Shown here piece by piece: positions 59,565 through 64,000 of a stretch of DNA of 64,000 nt; position 1 is the first letter of the stretch; every line of letters begins with the position of its first letter. The stretch lies in the NCBI RefSeq assembly GCF_017368795.1, contig NZ_JAFNLL010000038.1:1-64000 (forward strand), read 5' to 3'. The translations under genes were made by a program, and so were the position numbers. This DNA comes from Arthrobacter cavernae (lineage in GTDB: Bacteria > Actinomycetota > Actinomycetes > Actinomycetales > Micrococcaceae). The notes below the pieces were generated by a model. It was not told where the DNA came from. It saw only the letters and a program-made list of their open reading frames with translations, and did no database searches.

Positions 59565-60782
59565 ATGACAACAGCCACCGCAAACGACGCCGGAAATGCC
59601 TCCGTCCTGGAGGCCGGCAATCTCTCGCGTGCTGGCGATCTCTTCCAACTTCTTCGCGACGGCCAAGCCCGTACCCGCGCCGAGCTCGCAGTCACCACTG
59701 GGCTGGCCCGTTCCACCGTCGCTTCCCGCATTGACGCGCTGATCAGTTCCGGACTGGTGGGACCCGCCGGTGAGGCGAGCTCCAGCGGCGGCAGGCCGCC
59801 GTCGCGCTTTGCCTTCAACCCCGCCGCGCGCGTCGTCCTGGCGGTCGACGTCGGAGCCACCCACGTGATTGTTGCCGTCACCGACCTCGGCGGCAGCATC
59901 CTCGCCGAGCGGCGACTGGGGCAGGAAGTCGCCGACGGACCCGAAGTAGTCCTGGGCCGCGTTGTCTCCGCCGGCCGTGAGCTCCTTGCAGAGGCGGGCC
60001 GCGAACTTGGCGACGTCGCCGGCATGGGCATCGGATTGCCAGGGCCCGTGGAGCACGATACCGGGCGGCCCGTGAAGCCGCCGATCATGCCCGGTTGGGA
60101 CGGATTCGACGTCGTCACGTACGTTCAGCGCTCGCTGCCCGTTCCCGTGCTGGTAGACAACGACGTCAACATCATGGCCTTGGGCGAACGGACCGCGTAC
60201 TGGCCGGACCACGACAATTTCCTTTTCATCAAGGTGGCCACCGGCATCGGCGCGGGCATCATCAGCAGCGGAGAGCTGCAGCGCGGCGCCAACGGCACCG
60301 CCGGCGACCTCGGCCACGTCCGGGTTCCCCGCGGCGACGACGTCCTCTGCCGCTGTGGCAACCATGGCTGCCTCGAAGCGCTCGCCTCAGGTCCCGCCGT
60401 CGCGCGTCAACTGCAGTCGCAAGGACTGGACGCGACGACCGGCGCGGACGTCCTGCGGCTGGTCGGCGAGGGCAACCTGCAGGCCATCCAAGCACTGCGG
60501 CAAGCCGGGCGCGACGTCGGAGACGTGCTGGCCACCGTGGTCAACCTGCTCAATCCGTCCATGATCATCATCGGCGGCAGCGTGGGGGAGGCCGGCGAGC
60601 ACCTGGTGGCCGGCATCCGCGAAGTGGTCTACCGACGCTCCCTGCCGCTGGCCACCACGCACCTGCGCATCGGCATCTCCATGGCGGGCGACCGCGCCGC
60701 CATACTCGGCGCCAGCCAGATGGTCACTCAGCATGTCCTGTCCCCGGCAGTGATTGAGGCCACGCTCCAAGCCGCTGGATGA
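59565..60782 (+). CDS. ROK-family transcriptional regulator (NagC/XylR type)
   Basis: The 405-residue protein has an N-terminal winged helix (LFQLLRDGQARTRAELAVTT; STVASRIDALISSGLV) and a ROK sugar-binding/kinase-like domain (VVLAVDVGATHVIVAVTDLG; VLVDNDVNIMALGERT). The zinc motif CRCGNHGCLEAL is intact. ATG 59565 is preferred; TTG 59526 and ATG 59535 lie in the same frame. It is divergent from the sugar operon with a palindrome over that operon's promoter, so repression relieved by the sugar is the expected mode. Confidence 0.92.
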   Translation: MTTATANDAGNASVLEAGNLSRAGDLFQLLRDGQARTRAELAVTTGLARSTVASRIDALISSGLVGPAGEASSSGGRPPSRFAFNPAARVVLAVDVGATHVIVAVTDLGGSILAERRLGQEVADGPEVVLGRVVSAGRELLAEAGRELGDVAGMGIGLPGPVEHDTGRPVKPPIMPGWDGFDVVTYVQRSLPVPVLVDNDVNIMALGERTAYWPDHDNFLFIKVATGIGAGIISSGELQRGANGTAGDLGHVRVPRGDDVLCRCGNHGCLEALASGPAVARQLQSQGLDATTGADVLRLVGEGNLQAIQALRQAGRDVGDVLATVVNLLNPSMIIIGGSVGEAGEHLVAGIREVVYRRSLPLATTHLRIGISMAGDRAAILGASQMVTQHVLSPAVIEATLQAAG

Positions 60783-60800
60783 CGCTGCGCCGGGGGCTCC

Positions 60801-60836
60801 GGCGTGATAGTCATAAAAAGATGACTACTTTACGCC
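60801..60836. promoter_or_regulatory. Nested inverted repeats upstream of the MFS gene
   Basis: TAGTCAT (60808-60814) and ATGACTA (60821-60827) are perfect complements around AAAAAG. Outside them GGCGT (60801-60805) pairs with ACGCC (60832-60836). The element lies 19-55 nt after the ROK stop and 23 nt before the MFS start. It could end the ROK message, serve as an operator for the MFS gene, or both. Confidence 0.6.
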
Positions 60837-60858
60837 AGCCCCACCCCCAGCCAGGCCC

Positions 60859-62055
60859 ATGAGCGGACCATTCCTCGCCAGAGTTCCCCGCGGCTTGCTG
60901 CTGCTGGCCTGCATCGTTCTGATCGCCCTGAACATGCGCGGGCCCTTCGTCGGCGTCGCCCCGGTGGCCGGAGCCATGCAGGGCGATCTGGGGCTGTCCC
61001 CGATCGAACTGGGCCTGCTCACCAGCATCCCGGTGCTCTGTTTCGCGCTGTTCTCGCCGGTGGCTTCCCTGGCGGCGCGCAGCTTCGGGGCGGAATTCGC
61101 CATCACACTGACCCTGCTCGGCGTGCTGGCCGGGGTCTGCATCCGTTCAGCGGGCGGCACGGCGCTGGCCATGGCGGGCACCGTGGTGATCGGCCTGGCC
61201 ATCACCGTGGGCAACATCGCCGTGCCCCTGATCATCCGGCGCGACTTCCCGCCCCGCCGCCAGGGCACGGCCATGGGCGTCTACACGGCCGCCCTGAATG
61301 TCGGCGCCTTCCTGACCTCCGTGGCCACCGCGCCGCTGGCCGAGCTGGCAGGCTGGCGCGTGTCCCTGCTGGCCACCGGCATCCTGGCCTTGGCGGGCGC
61401 GGTTTTCTGGGCCCTCGCTGCCGGGCCGCGGGAAGCCTTCCTGCCCACAGCCCCGGTGCTTGCGGACACCCCGCGCCACGCCGGAGTCCGCACTTCCGGC
61501 TGGCTCACGGCGGGCCTGGCGGCCGGCTTCGCGGGGCAGGCGTTCTCGTACTATGCAGTCACCGCCTGGCTGCCCAGTTACCTCGGCGAGGAACTGGGAA
61601 TGTCCGCCTCCGCGGCCGGTGCCGGTTCCTCGATCTTCCAGATCCTCGCGATCGTGGGTGGCCTCGGCGTGCCGCTGGTGGCCAAGCGCATGAGTACGAC
61701 GGCGGTGGCCGTCACCCTGGGCGTGCTGTGGCTGACCGTGCCCCTGGGCCTGCTGCTGATGCCCCAGCTGTGGTGGCTGTGGTCCGTCTGCGGCGGAATC
61801 GCCCAGGGCGGCGGCATCACCGTCATCTTCATCGCGATCATCCAGCTGGCCAAGGACCTTGCCGCCGCGGGGCGGATGTCTGCCGTGGTGCAGGGCGTGG
61901 GCTACAGCGTGGCCTCGGTGGCCCCCGCCGCCATCGGCTTCGTCTACGACACCTCCGGCACGTGGACGCTGCCGCTCCTGGTGATCACGGGCTCGGTGCT
62001 GGCCTTCTTCGCGGGCACGGTCCTGTCGGTGCGCAAGGTGCCCCGCCCCTCATGA
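60859..62055 (+). CDS. MFS transporter, CynX/NimT-like
   Basis: The 398-residue protein has 12 predicted membrane segments and resembles the cyanate/2-nitroimidazole transporter group (LIALNMRGPFVGVAPVAGAM; TVGNIAVPLIIRRDFPPRRQ). The substrate is not determinable. The ATG at 60859 lacks a recognisable ribosome site (upstream is C-rich), so translation may depend on the upstream structured element or the true start may differ. It converges with aspA. Confidence 0.87.
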   Translation: MSGPFLARVPRGLLLLACIVLIALNMRGPFVGVAPVAGAMQGDLGLSPIELGLLTSIPVLCFALFSPVASLAARSFGAEFAITLTLLGVLAGVCIRSAGGTALAMAGTVVIGLAITVGNIAVPLIIRRDFPPRRQGTAMGVYTAALNVGAFLTSVATAPLAELAGWRVSLLATGILALAGAVFWALAAGPREAFLPTAPVLADTPRHAGVRTSGWLTAGLAAGFAGQAFSYYAVTAWLPSYLGEELGMSASAAGAGSSIFQILAIVGGLGVPLVAKRMSTTAVAVTLGVLWLTVPLGLLLMPQLWWLWSVCGGIAQGGGITVIFIAIIQLAKDLAAAGRMSAVVQGVGYSVASVAPAAIGFVYDTSGTWTLPLLVITGSVLAFFAGTVLSVRKVPRPS

Positions 62056-62070
62056 AGTGCGCTTGGTGAG

Positions 62071-63473
<1,403 letters not shown>

Positions 63474-63477
<4 letters not shown>

Positions 63478-64000
63478 GACACTTGCCTTTCACTTGGCCC
63501 CACAGAGTTTGGCCCCACATAGTCCAGCGCCGTCAGCGCGAGGGCCGCGGCGCCGTCGTGGATGGCCTGGTTGGCGGCGCTGCCCACGCAGTGGGCGGCG
63601 AATTCGGGCTGGTGGTTGGCCGCCGGGAAGCAGCCAAGCCCGATGTAGGGGTGGATGGCCGGAACCACTTGGGAGACATTGCCCATGTCGGTGGATGCCC
63701 GGTTCATGGTGGCCTGCTCCGGTGGCGCATCGAAGCGCCGGCCCAGGGACTCCGCGTGCCGGATGTACAGGTCAAGGGCCCGGTGGTCGGTGCGGAACTC
63801 CGAGTACGGCTCGGACTCCGGGACGATCTCCAGTTCGCAGCCGCTCGCCAGGGCCCCGGCCTCGAAGCAGCGCCGCACCCGCTGGTCGAGCACCTCAAGC
63901 TCGGCCAGCGACTCCGCCCGCACGTACCAGCGCCCCTCGGTGCGCTCCGGGATCGCGTTGGGCGCTTCGCCGCCGTGGGTCTGGATCCCGTGCACACGGG
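63474..64000 (-). CDS. M20-family peptidase/amidohydrolase, C-terminal part only
   Basis: The gene continues beyond the window, so only the last 175 or so residues are visible. HGIQTHGGEAPNAIPERTEG belongs to the dimerisation domain of M20 amidohydrolases of the AbgB/PM20D2 kind, and STDMGNVSQVVPAIHPYIGL with the late His (FAAHCVGS) belongs to the catalytic domain. Likely substrates are N-acyl amino acids or dipeptides. It is directly coupled to aspA. Confidence 0.85.

Overview
The window is high-GC DNA from an actinobacterium, most probably a Micrococcaceae member of the Arthrobacter/Pseudarthrobacter type. This is inferred from the dnaX-recR-small SRP RNA arrangement, DUF4193 and LytR_C proteins, frequent GTG/TTG starts, many sugar and amino-acid ABC uptake operons, and the codon bias. 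It reads as a chromosomal segment with a few accessory insertions. No insertion sequence, integrase, rRNA or CRISPR array is visible.

Layout. 0.1-3.9 kb: housekeeping recR, dnaX and SRP RNA. 4.0-9.3 kb: a compact restriction-modification unit made of a XRE-type controller and a single 1606-residue polypeptide with the type ISP order (Mrr-like nuclease, SF2 helicase, adenine methylase, recognition domain). Between them lie candidate controller boxes. 9.3-15 kb: an accessory scar zone with a secreted animal-type haem peroxidase carrying three S-layer-like repeats, a frameshifted VanY remnant, and three copies (two broken) of a COG3323 gene. 15-27.3 kb: a secreted PA/LVIVD-type protein, tRNA-Ser(GGA), a LysR/putA proline pair, an MpaB-type protein, an MFS pump with its MarR regulator, an M23 endopeptidase and a glutathione peroxidase. 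27.3-32.6 kb: a FadR-type regulator divergent from a class V aminotransferase and a CUT1-type ABC importer without its own ATPase.

32.7-40.9 kb is the most unusual part. A P450 diverges from an IclR regulator, a MIO-type aromatic amino-acid lyase and a phthalate-family flavin/Fe-S reductase, followed by a complete polar-amino-acid ABC importer. The lyase has Asn where I expect the imidazole-contacting His of histidine ammonia-lyase. The island is bracketed by two arrays of a 32-bp-period repeat, each lying between convergent genes. I read the island as a candidate uptake-deamination-oxidation pathway for an unidentified amino-acid-like substrate.

41-50 kb: assorted single genes (HAD phosphatase, ParB-like small protein, LytR_C protein, DUF4193, TetR, K+ channel-type transporter with an upstream mini-ORF, CYTH/CHAD protein, DsbA-type oxidoreductase, GNAT). 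An FMN reductase is preceded by a striking 48-bp inverted repeat. 50-60.8 kb: a nine-gene sugar operon (three Gfo/Idh/MocA oxidoreductases, two xylose-isomerase-fold proteins, an ABC importer, one unknown) read away from a divergent ROK regulator. A good promoter with an overlapping palindrome lies between them. The enzyme mix fits an oxidation/elimination/hydration/reduction route through 3-keto sugars. 60.8-64 kb: an MFS transporter, aspartate ammonia-lyase and the start-truncated end of an M20 peptidase.

All homology statements are from reading the translated sequence, without database searches.
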